Assembly (NCBI GenBank): GCA_965222005.1
Contig: OZ244935.1
Span: 3,286,001 to 3,350,000, forward strand
Direction of reading: 5' to 3'
From: CBDCTM01 sp965222005
GTDB taxonomy: Bacteria > Bacteroidota > Bacteroidia > Chitinophagales > Saprospiraceae
DNA length: 64,000 nt
Shown in pieces: positions 55,895 to 63,686 of this stretch. Made by a program: the position numbers and the translations under genes. Numbering within the stretch: position 1 is the stretch's first letter; every line of letters starts with the position of its first letter. The notes beneath the pieces were generated by a model that was given only the letters and a program-made list of their open reading frames with translations, was not told the DNA's origin and ran no database searches.

Positions 55895-56128
55895 GATAGC
55901 TTTGTCTTTTTGATTCATGCAACAAAGCTCCCCCACAAGTTTGAATTTGGGATGTGTCTGCGCATCTACTTTTCGTCCCGTAGCTAAGGCTACGAAACTC
56001 AAATCGAGATTTGTTAATAAATCCGTGGCACAATTTCACCGGCATGGGTGGCATTAGTTTGCTCCGGTTTAGTCATTTGTTGTAGAGACTGTTTTGATTT
56101 CAGTCACACCAAGGGAGGGGAGGTGGGG

Positions 56129-57499
56129 TTACAGTTTGTATTTTAAGCCCACAGCCATTCCAAGCCTGTACCACTTCGCATCCACCCCATAGTTATCATC
56201 AGTGATGGATGAAAAGTAATAACTACCTGCCGGGCGCAACTGGACGGTGAGCCTGTTAGTCACGTGATAGTCCGCATGAATCGAAGCGGATAAGCCCAGG
56301 CCAAAAGACTTTTCATATATAAATGAAGAACTATTCAACTCTAAAATCCCTGTTGTACTTGGCGAGGCAATTTTTCCTTTCACACTAGTTTTGAAGCTCC
56401 AGTCCAGGCCACCGGAGATGCCAAGACTAAATTTATCGAATTGCAAAAGATAATGGCCTGCCATAAGGCTCAAATTGGTTGAAGAATACTGGTTGAAATG
56501 GGTGACATTTACCTTTTCCACTCCAGCAATAGTCGTGTCTCCATAGATCCGATCCTCCATTCCAGATGGCATATGTACAATTACTTTCAGCAGTGCATTG
56601 TTAATGAAATAATCCTTTTCTTGCTCATAAGAATATACAAATTTGTCATACCACTGAGCATAACTGAGGCCTATACTAGTAAATGTCTTTTTATTCAGGA
56701 AATAATTTAATCCAATGTCGAAATAATAGGTTTCAAGTGGTGATTCCGATTTTTCCCTTTGCAACTTGTGGTTTTCAAAATTGCTGTTTTTTGCAGAAAA
56801 ACCTTGCCGGGTCAAAAACAAACCTGCCCCAGCATATATTTCAAAAGAATTTTGATTTTGCCGTTTTTGGGTAGGAATTAATGCGGTTGTATTTATTGCT
56901 GGTATTTCTTTCTCATATTTCAAGAACATCATTTTTCGCGGCAGCAAATTTATTTCCTCTGATTGCACTTTTGCCTGCCCACCAGGTTTAAGAGGAGAGT
57001 GGGACGCCTTTTCATCTGGTTTTTCATTAACAGTTCCTTCCAGTTGGTCTGCTTGGTCGGATTCAGAAGCCAAAAACATATCACTTCTTCTCTGCCCTTT
57101 ACTATTGCCAACAATGTTTTCTTTACTACCCTTTTTGGATATCCCATTCGGAGCAACAGAGTTTTCCAAGCTTCTTTCCTTATTTTTGTGCAGGTCTGTT
57201 GAATTAAACTGTATGGCCTCCTCTACAACAATATGACCTCTATTATTTTGCATATCAGCAATCTGCTCTGTTTCTCCGACAGAATGCAAGGGTTTGCCAA
57301 CCTGACTGGAAAATTGCCAAAATAATATACCCAGCCCAATCATCAACGCCAGTACAGCCAAGGTATACCATTTGAGTTTGCTATTCCATGCAGCATTTTG
57401 CTTACTGGATAATGCCCGCCATTCGCTATCTACATCCATTGGAGAATCATAAGCTTCCAATCGGCTTTTTATGATATTATATAACTTCTTATTTTCCAT
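56129..57499 (-). CDS. Second anti-sigma-like membrane/outer-membrane-barrel protein
   Basis: 456 residues with the same plan as the protein at 43659. The cytoplasmic N-terminus is YNIIKSRLEAYDSPMDVDSE. One membrane segment (LKWYTLAVLALMIGLGILFW, ~39-58) follows, then a polar linker to ~215. The C-terminal barrel-like domain begins at SFEIYAGAGLFLTRQGF, with strands such as YYFDIGLNYFLNKKTFTSIG and NRLTVQLRPAGSYYFSS, and ends RLGMAVGLKYKL with a terminal aromatic/hydrophobic strand. The start overlaps the upstream sigma gene by 11 bp. It probably controls that sigma factor, by inference from context and the parallel pair. Confidence 0.78.
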   Translation of the reverse strand: MENKKLYNIIKSRLEAYDSPMDVDSEWRALSSKQNAAWNSKLKWYTLAVLALMIGLGILFWQFSSQVGKPLHSVGETEQIADMQNNRGHIVVEEAIQFNSTDLHKNKERSLENSVAPNGISKKGSKENIVGNSKGQRRSDMFLASESDQADQLEGTVNEKPDEKASHSPLKPGGQAKVQSEEINLLPRKMMFLKYEKEIPAINTTALIPTQKRQNQNSFEIYAGAGLFLTRQGFSAKNSNFENHKLQREKSESPLETYYFDIGLNYFLNKKTFTSIGLSYAQWYDKFVYSYEQEKDYFINNALLKVIVHMPSGMEDRIYGDTTIAGVEKVNVTHFNQYSSTNLSLMAGHYLLQFDKFSLGISGGLDWSFKTSVKGKIASPSTTGILELNSSSFIYEKSFGLGLSASIHADYHVTNRLTVQLRPAGSYYFSSITDDNYGVDAKWYRLGMAVGLKYKL

Positions 57500-58094
57500 T
57501 TGAAATCATTATCTTATGGTTTTTTTTATAAGCCGCCAATTTGGCCCGTATCATTTTTTTGGCTTTTGAGAGTTGTGACTTCGAAGTTTGTATGCTAATT
57601 CCGAGTATATCTGCTATCTCTTTGTGGGCATAGCCGTCGATCACATACATATTAAAAACAGTGCGGTAGCCATCGGGGAGTTCCTGGATGACCGAAAGAA
57701 TTTTTTCTATCGAGACCTGTTCCACATCTTCTGCATTTTCTGCTGTTTCTTCGCTAGTGCGATTGTACTCTTCAAAACTTATCGTTTGCAATTTTTTACC
57801 TCTTATAGCTTTAAGAGCCGTATTAATTGCAATGCGTTTCATCCACGTTTCGATAGAAGCCTTTTGACTATCGTACAGCTTAATATTTTTAAAAACAGCC
57901 AAAAAGGTCTCTTGCAAAATATCTTTGGCTCCGAAGTGCGAAGTTCCATACCTACGACAAACAGTCAAAATACGAGGGGCAAATTCTTTAAAAAGCAACT
58001 CCTGACAGTATGTCTCATTCTTTTTGCAGCCTTCGATAATTTTATCTAGAGCTTCTTCCCTTTTTTTTAATATCCTCAGTTTGGTTGTTCTCAT
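57489..58094 (-). CDS. Second ECF-type RNA polymerase sigma factor
   Basis: 201 residues from the ATG at 58094; a further in-frame ATG at 58160 would add 22 residues that do not look like sigma sequence. Region 2: ELLFKEFAPRILTVCRRYG, then HFGAKDILQETFLAVFKNI and KASIETWMKRIAINTALKAI. Region 4: LPDGYRTVFNMYVIDGYAHK then EIADILGISIQTSKSQLSKA. Similar to the sigma factor at 43096 in layout and in the VIDGY-HKEIA-LGI block. Its 3' end overlaps the membrane/barrel gene by 11 bp. Confidence 0.9.
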   Translation of the reverse strand: MRTTKLRILKKREEALDKIIEGCKKNETYCQELLFKEFAPRILTVCRRYGTSHFGAKDILQETFLAVFKNIKLYDSQKASIETWMKRIAINTALKAIRGKKLQTISFEEYNRTSEETAENAEDVEQVSIEKILSVIQELPDGYRTVFNMYVIDGYAHKEIADILGISIQTSKSQLSKAKKMIRAKLAAYKKNHKIMISNGK

Positions 58095-58281
58095 GGTTTT
58101 ACTCAGAAGAAAATTACCTGCTGTTAACGTCAAATTACTTCGCCAGTTGAGATTCATCATAAAAATAAAAACTAATGCATTAATTTTACGTTACGATGCT
58201 CTAAAATTAGGGGCAAGTATTAAAGCTTGCCCCTAATTTATTTTGTGAAGGTAGGTTCCCAGGCATACAAGATCATTAGAA

Positions 58282-58950
58282 TTAGAAATCTATACGAGAT
58301 ATCCGAGCCAAAAAGGAACCGGAAACGGCGATTGAGTTGCCATTAACATCAACCATATTACCACTGATATCAATATTGGCTTCATCAATATTAGCGGTTA
58401 GTGGAATCCATGTCCCAGGGTTGCTCGGGTCAGGGAATGAATCAATGGTTTCGGAAAAAACATCCAAAGAAACATTGCTCACGTCGATCGTTACGCCAGA
58501 GGCATCGTACTGGGTATTGGCAATGTTGGGCAGGTTAGTGGTATCGGCACCATTTGCAAACCACTGCTCAATGGCCATCATAGTAGCCTGGTCAAGCGAG
58601 TTAGCTTGATCTCCTGAGTAGCTACCTGCCTCAATATTCGGTTCGGGTGTAGCAACCTGCCACATCAAAGCAAACAACTCGCCGGGTGCGCCATTCAATA
58701 GCGGAGACTCTACACCGAATGAATATCCATGAGCCAAATCACTACCCCAGGGTTGTAAGGCACTAACTCTCAATGTATCGGTCTCTATGACCAAACTGTT
58801 GAGGGTAAGCGTCCCGCCATCAGTAACTTCCTCGATAGTTGGATCAACCGTTGGGGGCACGTCTATTGTCTCCACAATACTGTCTTTTGAACAAGAAGCC
58901 AGAAAGATGGAGAATGCAAAAGCGAACATCAAAAATTTAAATATTTGCAT
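58282..58950 (-). CDS. Lipoprotein, function unknown
   Basis: 222 residues from the ATG at 58950, chosen because it opens the signal peptide (MQIFKFLMFAFAFSIF) with lipobox LASC, so Cys20 is probably lipidated. The mature part is acidic and beta-rich, with a Pro/Thr linker (DVPPTVDPTIEEVTDGG) and a strand-rich C-terminal half (GVTIDVSNVSLDV, NIDISGNMVDVNGNSIAVSG). No family was recognised. It precedes the second sigma/barrel pair on the same strand by ~190 bp, as a lipoprotein follows the first pair, so it may belong to that module. Confidence 0.75.
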   Translation of the reverse strand: MQIFKFLMFAFAFSIFLASCSKDSIVETIDVPPTVDPTIEEVTDGGTLTLNSLVIETDTLRVSALQPWGSDLAHGYSFGVESPLLNGAPGELFALMWQVATPEPNIEAGSYSGDQANSLDQATMMAIEQWFANGADTTNLPNIANTQYDASGVTIDVSNVSLDVFSETIDSFPDPSNPGTWIPLTANIDEANIDISGNMVDVNGNSIAVSGSFLARISRIDF

Positions 58951-59084
58951 TTTAATTTGTTTTTTGTTAGAAAAGAATGTGTTTACACCCACTATATCCA
59001 TCTTTTTCTAAAAGGTTGCCTGAGTAAAACTCATTCTTTAATGATTTTTTTCGTCGCCGATTATTTCAAACACCGAGATACGGA

Positions 59085-59455
59085 GACGAATGCTGAATTC
59101 AAACTTGTGGGTGCCACATCCCAGCCAAAGCAGATCCAGTGAAGCAAAAGGAATTTGTAGAAGATGTTTTACAACCACTTGTAAATCAGGCAGAACCAGG
59201 ATCAACTTGCTTGGGGCAGTGAATGCGAAAACGAAAGAAATCATCAGCGTTTATAATGATACTTATATCAAAGCGCCAACAGTTATTGAATTACTCAAAA
59301 TGATCAGGAAGCGATACCGTAAAAAACAGATCTATGTGGTCTTAGACAATGCCAGGTACCAGCATTGTAAACTGGTAAAGAAAATGGCAGAAGAATTAAG
59401 GATTGAGCTAGTTTTTTTACCCTCATATTCTCAAAGTTGTAAAATTATAGCTTTT
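59085..59455 (+). pseudogene. Fragment of an IS630-family transposase
   Basis: The middle and C-terminal parts of the transposase survive in two frames. One reads CHIPAKADPVKQKEFVEDVL (near 59107-59166). The other reads GRTRINLLGAVNAKTKEIIS and then QIYVVLDNARYQHCKLVKKM with the second catalytic Asp and LVFLPSYSQSC, where the normal sequence goes on to the Glu. The VDAAHF block with the first Asp is deleted and the 3' end is cut off. No inverted repeats were found. Confidence 0.75.
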
Positions 59456-59456
59456 C

Positions 59457-59870
59457 ATGAGACTAATATTATTTCTTCTTCTTCTCAATATTTCTTGCGT
59501 TACTCCTAGAAAAGCGCCTAAAGAGTGTAAAAAATATTTCACCTTTCTAAAAAGTAATTGGAAAGTAGTCAACTCAAATAAATTAACTTACACCTTTAAA
59601 GAAAATTCAAAATACGGGGAAGAATATCAATATAAAAATGTAGAGTGCTTTAATGGTTTAAGTGAGAGATCGATTAAAAAAATTCTTGGAGAACCATCTG
59701 TAATTATTAAATTTTACAATAAATTTGAATGTCATTATTGCTTTGAAGATGATTGTTTAAAAAAAATAATGGGCAAAAGCCATGATAAAAATGCAAGCTT
59801 AATTATTAATTATACTAGAGACAAAAAAGTTATAAATGCCAAATTTATCCTAAAAAATAGTGGCTTTTAA
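59457..59870 (+). CDS. Small lipoprotein, BamE/OmlA-like fold suspected (paralog 1)
   Basis: 137 residues. A very short signal (MRLILFLLLLNISC) puts the lipidated Cys at 14. The centre GLSERSIKKILGEPSVI resembles the G-x-s-x2-x-v-x2-l-l-G-x-P block of SmpA/OmlA/BamE-like proteins, and four Cys (CKKYF, VECFNG, ECHYC) are shared with the next gene. It starts two bases after the IS630 fragment, inside AT-rich DNA (~30% GC). Function unknown. Orphan immunity proteins of Rhs-type toxins are often like this, but no toxin partner is adjacent. Confidence 0.7.
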   Translation: MRLILFLLLLNISCVTPRKAPKECKKYFTFLKSNWKVVNSNKLTYTFKENSKYGEEYQYKNVECFNGLSERSIKKILGEPSVIIKFYNKFECHYCFEDDCLKKIMGKSHDKNASLIINYTRDKKVINAKFILKNSGF

Positions 59871-59893
59871 TAAAAGCAATCTAAATTTATATC

Positions 59894-60304
59894 ATGAGAT
59901 TAGTAATATTATTTTTTATTTTAAATTTTTCTTGTTCTTCTTATAAGCATGCATCAAAAGACTGTCAAAATTATATTCACTTTATCAAAAGAGAATGGAA
60001 GTTAGCAAACTCTGAAAAATTACTCTATAGCTTTAAAGACAAATCCACCCAATGGAAATTTACCCAAAATAACATTACTACAGAGTGCTTTAAAGGATTA
60101 AAAAGAAGGCAAGTTGAAAAATTGCTTGGGGAACCTTCAAAGATGATCAAATTCTACAATGGGTCATTTTGTTTTTATTGCTTTGACGAAACATGTTTAA
60201 AAGCTTTAAGAAAACACCTCACTAAAAGTAAACAACTACAAATCAGCTATGACAGAGATGGTAAAGTTCAATGGGCTGTGTTTAGTCCAATTGTTGTAGA
60301 GTAG
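59894..60304 (+). CDS. Small lipoprotein, BamE/OmlA-like fold suspected (paralog 2)
   Basis: 136 residues, a tandem duplicate of the previous gene, 23 bp after it. The same layout: MRLVILFFILNFSC with lipidated Cys14, CQNYIHFIKREWKLANSEKL (compare KSNWKVVNSNKLTYTF), TECFKGLKRRQVEKLLGEPS, KFYNGSFCFYCFDETCLK. Conserved Cys-x2-Cys pairs suggest a disulfide or metal site. Divergence is high, so the duplication is old. Function unknown. Confidence 0.72.
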   Translation: MRLVILFFILNFSCSSYKHASKDCQNYIHFIKREWKLANSEKLLYSFKDKSTQWKFTQNNITTECFKGLKRRQVEKLLGEPSKMIKFYNGSFCFYCFDETCLKALRKHLTKSKQLQISYDRDGKVQWAVFSPIVVE

Positions 60305-60521
60305 AGTCATTTTCTTATTTGATATTACAATAAACAAAGGATTTGAGGAACAAAACCTCTTCATCTAAGCACATAACAATGTGCTAAACGGCAATGCCCT
60401 CCATTCGTCGGCCACTGCGTCAGCACTTCCCGTTCCATGCAACAAAAAACAAAAAGAGGACAAATTTCTTGAATTATTGGACAAAATCCCATAAATTGTG
60501 GCTTTAATAAAAGATAGCAAC

Positions 60522-60944
60522 ATGGTAAATAATCAAGATTTATTTTCAAAGTACGAAAAGACAATAAAAGATAATTATTCGATTGTCATGAATTCAATGA
60601 AAGGGGTCAATGCAAAGATGTTTTTTGACTTAGCGATGCTAACAGGAATGAATAAGAATCGGCTTGCAGAAGATATATTTCAAATATCAATAAAAACGAT
60701 AAATAGGTACAAAGAAGATAAGAAGAAACTAAATCCAAGGAACAGTGAATTGATATTAAAGCTGTTAGTACTCTATAAAAAAGGTGTTGAAATTTTTGCA
60801 TCAATAGACAGCTTTAATAGATGGTTGAATAAACCAGCATTTGGCCTTGGGAATCAAATTCCTTACAAATTGATGAATACCTCAACAGGGATAGACTTAA
60901 TATTTGAGGAATTAGTAAGAATTGAATTTGGAGATTTAGCCTAA
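60522..60944 (+). CDS. Antitoxin of the Xre/MbcA/ParS (DUF2384) type
   Basis: 140 residues from the ATG at 60522; a GTG at 60498 would add eight. The N-terminal helix-turn-helix is FFDLAMLTGMNKNRLAEDIF followed by QISIKTINRYKEDKKKLNPR. The C-terminal toxin-binding part is LLVLYKKGVEIFASIDSFNR followed by WLNKPAFGLGNQIPYKLMNT and STGIDLIFEELVRIEFG, which is the DUF2384 pattern. It lies 12 bp before a RES-domain toxin. The antitoxin should bind the toxin and repress the operon. Confidence 0.88.
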   Translation: MVNNQDLFSKYEKTIKDNYSIVMNSMKGVNAKMFFDLAMLTGMNKNRLAEDIFQISIKTINRYKEDKKKLNPRNSELILKLLVLYKKGVEIFASIDSFNRWLNKPAFGLGNQIPYKLMNTSTGIDLIFEELVRIEFGDLA

Positions 60945-60956
60945 TACAGAGTAATT

Positions 60957-61409
60957 GTGATAATATATAGAATATGTCTTTCAAAATGGTCAAAAAAATT
61001 AACTGCATCTGGATTTCCTGGTAGATGGAATTCAAAAGGGAAGTTTGTTATTTATGCAGCAAGTACTCGAGCATTAGCATGTTTAGAAAATGTAGTACAT
61101 CGAAGTGGGGAAGGATTAAATGACAACTTTAAAGTAATGATAATTGAAATACCCTCAAGAATCAAGATAAAAGAAATATCAAAAAATGAATTGCCAGAAG
61201 AATGGTTTAGCTATGAATCATATTCAACTTGCCAGACTATCGGAGATGGGTGGATAGATGCTCAAAAATTTGCAGTGTTAAAAGTTCCGTCATCAATAAT
61301 TAATAATGAGTATAATTACTTAATCAATGTTAATCATAAGGATTTTAAGCGAATCAAATTGGTTGATATTGAAGATTTCAAATTCGATCCAAGAATTAAA
61401 GGAAAATAA
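60957..61409 (+). CDS. RES-family NAD-degrading toxin
   Basis: 150 residues, GTG start. RES-domain marks are the early Arg (MIIYRICLSKW), GRWNSKGKFVIYAASTRALA, a conserved Glu in CLENVVHR, and the Ser in LKVPSSIINNEYNYLINVNH. RES toxins consume NAD by phosphorolysis and are held in check by a DUF2384 antitoxin, which is the gene just upstream. The short gap implies one transcript. The operon sits between a lipoprotein pair and IS debris, a common place for toxin-antitoxin genes. Confidence 0.88.
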   Translation: MIIYRICLSKWSKKLTASGFPGRWNSKGKFVIYAASTRALACLENVVHRSGEGLNDNFKVMIIEIPSRIKIKEISKNELPEEWFSYESYSTCQTIGDGWIDAQKFAVLKVPSSIINNEYNYLINVNHKDFKRIKLVDIEDFKFDPRIKGK

Positions 61410-61495
61410 TGCTGCATGGAACAATGGTTAGGTGCAACAAAACTAAGATTGAAAATGAAAATAAATCATGCGGTTTAATTACTTAGTTCCCTCTA

Positions 61496-61534
61496 CAATG
61501 GTTCATAAAGAATTAAGCAGCAATTTTGCCGAAA
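61496..61534 (-). mobile_element. Solitary right end of the IS4/IS701-like element
   Basis: 39 bases nearly identical to the complement of the right end of the 54.6 kb IS (CAATGGTTCATAAAGAATTA..., to GCCGAAA). The interior is gone; the sequence passes directly into group II intron DNA. It marks a deletion junction. Confidence 0.85.
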
Positions 61535-61535
61535 C

Positions 61536-61682
61536 CTCAATGTCAGATTAATTCGCTGGGTTATGAATAAATACAAGCGATTTAGGCGCCGCTGGTCTCA
61601 AGCACGTGGTGCCTACCTCCTTGATATTTACAAGTCCTATCCGAATTTATTTGAACATTGGAAGTACGGATTTACACCGTAA
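61536..61682 (+). pseudogene. 3' end of a group II intron reverse transcriptase/maturase
   Basis: The frame LNVRLIRWVMNKYKRFRRRW continues SQARGAYLLDIYKSYPNLF and ends EHWKYGFTP at TAA 61680-61682. This is the usual tail of bacterial intron-encoded proteins (...KWAMRKYKRFR..., ...LFAHW). Everything upstream of it was removed at the junction with the IS end. Confidence 0.8.
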
Positions 61683-61698
61683 ATATTCTAATCCTGAA

Positions 61699-61779
61699 GA
61701 GCGGTATGAATCGAGAGGTTCACGTACCGTTCTGTGAGAGGGTGGGGAAGTGACTATTTACTTCCCTGCTCTACTCGAC
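61699..61779 (+). ncRNA. Group II intron domains V and VI (intron 3' end)
   Basis: Domain V: GAGCGGTATGAATCGAGAGG followed by TTCACGTACCGTTCTG (61699-61734) folds into the conserved hairpin with GAGC at its base, CGAGAG tetraloop region and ACCGTTCTG. Domain VI: GGGGAAGTG/TACTTCCCT follows (61744-61768). The intron would end near ...CTACTCGAC (61779). Without its 5' part it cannot splice. Confidence 0.82.
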
Positions 61780-61907
61780 CTTTATTCTTTCTCAACCTTG
61801 TCCCAAATTTTATCAGCATGAGAAAGAAAACTGGCAGGAGCTTTATCAAAAGAAGCGTCAACCTTTTTAGAACCGTCCACTTTTATGTGGCTAAACCGGA
61901 GCAAACT

Positions 61908-63607
61908 GGTTCTTCCCCACTTTTGGTGGAAAACAATGGGTTGATCAGAATCAACGGGGTATTTTCAATGGACGGTACCCCCAGCACTACTTCCTATCTC
62001 GAATTTAGTTCGCCTTCAGGCCTTGGAACAGCAGGAAGATCACTTTCTGCTACAGCTAATAACAATTAGTGCCCAGGGCATTTGCCCAGACTGTGGCGAG
62101 AAAAGCCACAGCAGACATAGTAAATACACGCGTCAATTGCTAGACATGCCGTGGGCTGGTATTCCGGTTAAGGTAAATCTTTGTGTCAACAAATTTTATT
62201 GTACGAATAAAGATTGTATCCGGAAAATATTTACGGAACGATTTGGAGAAAAATTGAAACCTTATGCCCGTCGCACATTGAGATTGACAGACCACCTGGC
62301 TCAGATCGGTTATGCCCTTGGTGGTAATGGTGGTTCCAGGCTGGCTTCCTTGCTCGGCATGCCAGTAGGTCGCTCTACTATGTTACGAATAATTGACAAT
62401 TGTGCAGGTGATGTCGATGTGGCTTCTCCTCGGGTATTGGGCATTGACGATTGGGCCTTCAAAAAAGGACACACATACGGGACAATTTTGGTGGATCTGG
62501 AGAAGAGAAAACCAATAGACCTTTTGCCTGACAGAGAAGTGGAAACGGTTAAAAAGTGGTTAGAAGCCCATCCTGAAATTGAGATTATCAGTAGGGCCCG
62601 TGCCAGTTGTTATTCCCAAGCTGCTGTGTTAGGTGCTCCCCAAGCCACCCAGGTCGCTGATCGGTGGCATTTATTGAAAAATCTGGGAGATGCTTTGAAG
62701 CGCTTACTGGATAAACATAATCAAGAATTACGTTTGGCAGCCAAGGATATTGCCCAAGCCGAAAGAGACAATGAGCAAATTAAAATAACACAAGAACTAG
62801 ATCCTACACTACCAAAAGAAGAACCTAAATTGTCCAAATATGAGTTAAATTTTTTAGAAGTAAAACGCTTAAAATCCAAAGGTCATTCCATTCGATCTAT
62901 TAACCGTCAGACAGGTATCCATAGACAAACTATTGAAAGGTACTTGAAATATGAGGAATACCCTCAAAAAATAATAGGAGTATCCAAGGTATCAAAGGCC
63001 CTGCCTTTTGAAGATTATCTAAGGAAGAGATGGCGAGAGGGTGAAACAAGACATATGCAGTTGTGGCGCGAGATTAAGGAACAAGGGTTTACCGGTTCAC
63101 CGCAAAGTGTTTATAGATTTGTCCGCAAGTATCCTAAAGATCGTAGTGCTGAAAATCTTCCACCTCCTTTAAAGGTGAAAACATGGTCAGCCCGAAAAGT
63201 CAGTTTACTAATGAGCAAACCTTTTGAGAAATTGGATGAGCCATCTCAAACCTATTTGCGGGCGTTTTACAAGCGGTGTCCCCCAGCGAATAAGGCAAGC
63301 CAGTTAGCACGAAAATTTAAAAACATAACGGATAAACTCAGGAAAAAACACCTGAACCGTTGGATCGACATGGCGTTGGAGAGCGGTATTCCTTCTTTGA
63401 AAAATTTTGCAAAAGGGCTACAACAAGATTATGACGCCGTAAAAGCAGCAGTATCTCTAAAATGGAGTAATGGTCAGGTGGAAGGTCAAGTCAACCGATT
63501 GAAAAATATCAAGCGCCAAATGTATGGCCGTGCCGGATTCGAGCTGCTACGCAAACGGGTCTTGATGGATTCCAGTTGAGGCTTTCCACCAAAAGTGGGG
63601 AAGAACC
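61908..63607. mobile_element. ISL3-family element, 1700 bp
   Basis: Perfect 25 bp inverted repeats: GGTTCTTCCCCACTTTTGGT... at 61908-61932 and its complement at 63583-63607. It carries one transposase gene. The flanking 8 bases (AGCAAACT left, AAGTTTAT right) do not match, so no target duplication remains. Confidence 0.93.
62023..63579 (+). CDS. ISL3-family transposase
   Basis: 518 residues as called from a TTG. The zinc ribbon is GICPDCGEKSHSRHS and FYCTNKDCIRK. The DDE core includes VLGIDDWAFKKGHTYGTILV (first Asp), ISRARASCYSQAAVLGAPQA plus QVADRWHLLKNLGDAL (second Asp), and MYGRAGFELLRKRVL at the end, preceded by WSNGQVEGQVNRLKNIKRQ with the catalytic Glu. All are diagnostic of ISL3. The typical N-terminus (TVPPALLPISNLVRLQALEQ) is encoded upstream in frame from about 61972, but no ATG is in frame; the ATG at 61968 is one base off. 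The real start may be non-canonical or the gene lightly damaged. Confidence 0.9.
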   Translation: MEQQEDHFLLQLITISAQGICPDCGEKSHSRHSKYTRQLLDMPWAGIPVKVNLCVNKFYCTNKDCIRKIFTERFGEKLKPYARRTLRLTDHLAQIGYALGGNGGSRLASLLGMPVGRSTMLRIIDNCAGDVDVASPRVLGIDDWAFKKGHTYGTILVDLEKRKPIDLLPDREVETVKKWLEAHPEIEIISRARASCYSQAAVLGAPQATQVADRWHLLKNLGDALKRLLDKHNQELRLAAKDIAQAERDNEQIKITQELDPTLPKEEPKLSKYELNFLEVKRLKSKGHSIRSINRQTGIHRQTIERYLKYEEYPQKIIGVSKVSKALPFEDYLRKRWREGETRHMQLWREIKEQGFTGSPQSVYRFVRKYPKDRSAENLPPPLKVKTWSARKVSLLMSKPFEKLDEPSQTYLRAFYKRCPPANKASQLARKFKNITDKLRKKHLNRWIDMALESGIPSLKNFAKGLQQDYDAVKAAVSLKWSNGQVEGQVNRLKNIKRQMYGRAGFELLRKRVLMDSS

Positions 63608-63686
63608 AAGTTTATCGGTTTATAAATAATCCATCAATTGTGATTAAAATTATAGGTAATCGATTGAAAATTAGTAGTTTATCATG

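Larger units (their letters stand above)
53944..55928. mobile_element. Degenerate IS5-like element containing a nested IS
   Basis: Left end GCTTTGTTGCATGAAT at 53944-53959 and its exact complement at 55913-55928. A decayed transposase gene lies on the plus strand. Its right end is interrupted at 54562/55890 by a 1.3 kb IS. A second, uninterrupted copy of the same right end is at 63687-63740 on the other strand and aligns base for base with the restored site. Confidence 0.85.

Noticed and set aside
56056..56072. 17 bp match (inverted) to the left flank of the ISL3 element at 61891-61907
   Set aside because: A single 17 bp match between two places in 64 kb is close to what chance allows, and the neighbouring bases do not continue the match.
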